From UBA3478 sp965662045 (GTDB taxonomy: Bacteria; Bacteroidota; Bacteroidia; Flavobacteriales; Flavobacteriaceae), in the NCBI GenBank assembly GCA_965662045.1, contig CBFIGE010000012.1, positions 1 to 64,000 of the forward strand: DNA of 64,000 nucleotides, read 5' to 3'. This document shows, in pieces, positions 63,498 through 64,000 of this stretch. A program made the position numbers and the translations under genes. Numbering within the stretch: position 1 is the first letter of the stretch; every line of letters begins with the position of its first letter. A model generated the notes under the pieces. The model worked only from the letters and a program-made list of their open reading frames with translations. It did not search any database and was not told the DNA's origin.

Positions 63498-63676
63498 TTT
63501 TTATTATTAAAGTAAATACTCAATGAAACAGGAAGCAGTATTAAAATCCCATAACTTATATAAGTTAGTTCTGCATTTGAAAATTTAGGCAACCAATCAT
63601 AAGATGCATCAATCAATAAAAGCATTCCTAACATCATGGTTAACCAATAACCATTATTAATGAAAAACTTTTTCAT
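63494..63676 (-). CDS. Small two-helix membrane protein, 60 residues
   Basis: MKKFFINNGYWLTMMLGMLL then LIDASYDWLPKF, and ELTYISYGILILLPVSLSIYF with a lysine end: two helices (about 10-24 and 38-57) joined by a loop with Asp and Trp. It leads the tiny-ORF operon that ends in the MFS transporter gene. No family recognised. The region upstream (63677-64000) holds the promoter and a repeat copy. Confidence 0.6.
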   Translation of the reverse strand: MKKFFINNGYWLTMMLGMLLLIDASYDWLPKFSNAELTYISYGILILLPVSLSIYFNNKK

Positions 63677-63848
63677 ACACTAAATGTGAGTTTTACGTTT
63701 TCAAAAGAGCTTGAAATAGTTGAGCTGAGAATAAACTTTATTCAAAACTGTTTTTGAACTGTTCCAATAATCTTAGGAAGATAGTGTATTAATCTTTGAA
63801 TGTGTTTGAACGACGTCTTTTAATCAAAAAGCGAATAACTATATAATA

Positions 63849-63925
63849 GTATAACCGTTTTATTGTTTTAGTAGATAACTCTATTGAAATATCGAACATC
63901 AGTTTAACTCCAAGAGATTTTTTAA
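63849..63925 (+). repeat. Degenerate dispersed repeat, copy 3
   Basis: Positions 63849-63881 match copy 2 at 32 of 33 bases, and 63885-63921 match copy 1 closely, so this copy joins the two halves. In one frame it reads YNRFIVLVDNSIEISNISLT and PRDFLITLKVINLILEDDC before a stop, the longest readable form of the shared peptide. The 324 bases from 63677 to the window end hold no other feature that I can support. Confidence 0.7.
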
Positions 63926-64000
63926 TCACATTAAAAGTGATTAATCTTATTTTGGAAGATGATTGTTGATTATGATTTAAACTTTTTTATTAACCAACCT

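Noticed and set aside
1..64000. CRISPR arrays, tRNA or rRNA genes, integrases, transposases, secretion or restriction systems
   Set aside because: None was seen on reading both strands; short dispersed repeats near the right end do not have CRISPR spacing.

Overview
The window looks like chromosome of a marine, low-GC member of the Bacteroidota, most likely Flavobacteriaceae. This rests on the gene families: UpxY-type NusG, a TonB receptor with a carboxypeptidase-like N-domain, many short-signal lipoproteins, families typical of this phylum (DUF4856, DUF6090, DUF6150, DUF4920), and several candidate promoters with the Bacteroidota -7 box TAnnTTTG. No rRNA, tRNA, CRISPR array, insertion sequence, integrase or SusC/SusD pair was recognised.

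Region 1 (1-16.5 kb): surface polysaccharide genes. A NusG/UpxY antiterminator (cut by the left edge) and a WecA/MraY-type initiating transferase come first, then rfbC-rfbD-acetyltransferase, and after a 9 kb interruption rfbA-rfbB and a metal-binding/MauE membrane fusion. Together rfbA, B, C and D make dTDP-L-rhamnose. The interruption is a probable iron locus: a seven-helix membrane regulator with an AraC-like HTH, a TonB receptor, an HTTM membrane protein, an imelysin lipoprotein and a DUF4856 lipoprotein. Its promoters carry palindromic operator-like sites and share a divergent promoter region with a four-helix protein and a secreted helix-hairpin-helix lipoprotein.

Region 2 (16.8-23 kb): a probable beta-1,3-glucan (laminarin) operon made of a large phosphorylase-like protein split by a one-base frameshift in an A run, a GH17 glucanase and a GPH-family transporter, closed by a strong intrinsic terminator.

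Region 3 (23-36 kb): mixed single genes (PhyH dioxygenase, DUF6090, Tat protein, exo/endonuclease family, DUF6150 repeat protein, CotH kinase, DUF819), a decayed Kazal-type inhibitor gene beside two tiny ORFs, then a tight six-gene operon for an envelope export system (LolA-like protein, two FtsX-type permeases, ATPase, outer-membrane barrel, lipoprotein).

Region 4 (36-58.4 kb): catabolic genes: amidohydrolase, two FGly-type sulfatases, SGNH-like lipoprotein, enoyl-reductase-like protein, DUF805, a tricorn-like S41 protease, galM with an SSS sugar symporter, and an N-acyl-amino-acid/dipeptide salvage set (D-aminoacylase-like lipoprotein, YfcC-type carrier, M20 deacylase), plus an S9 peptidase.

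Region 5 (58.5-64 kb): a more eroded, AT-rich stretch with a DUF4920 protein, a lipoprotein with a damaged start, a clan GH-A glycosidase, gene remnants, three copies of a degenerate dispersed repeat, and an operon of three minute membrane ORFs (60, 29 and 42 aa) joined by ATGA overlaps and followed by an MFS transporter broken by a perfect 22-bp tandem duplication. That last operon is the most unusual item in the window.
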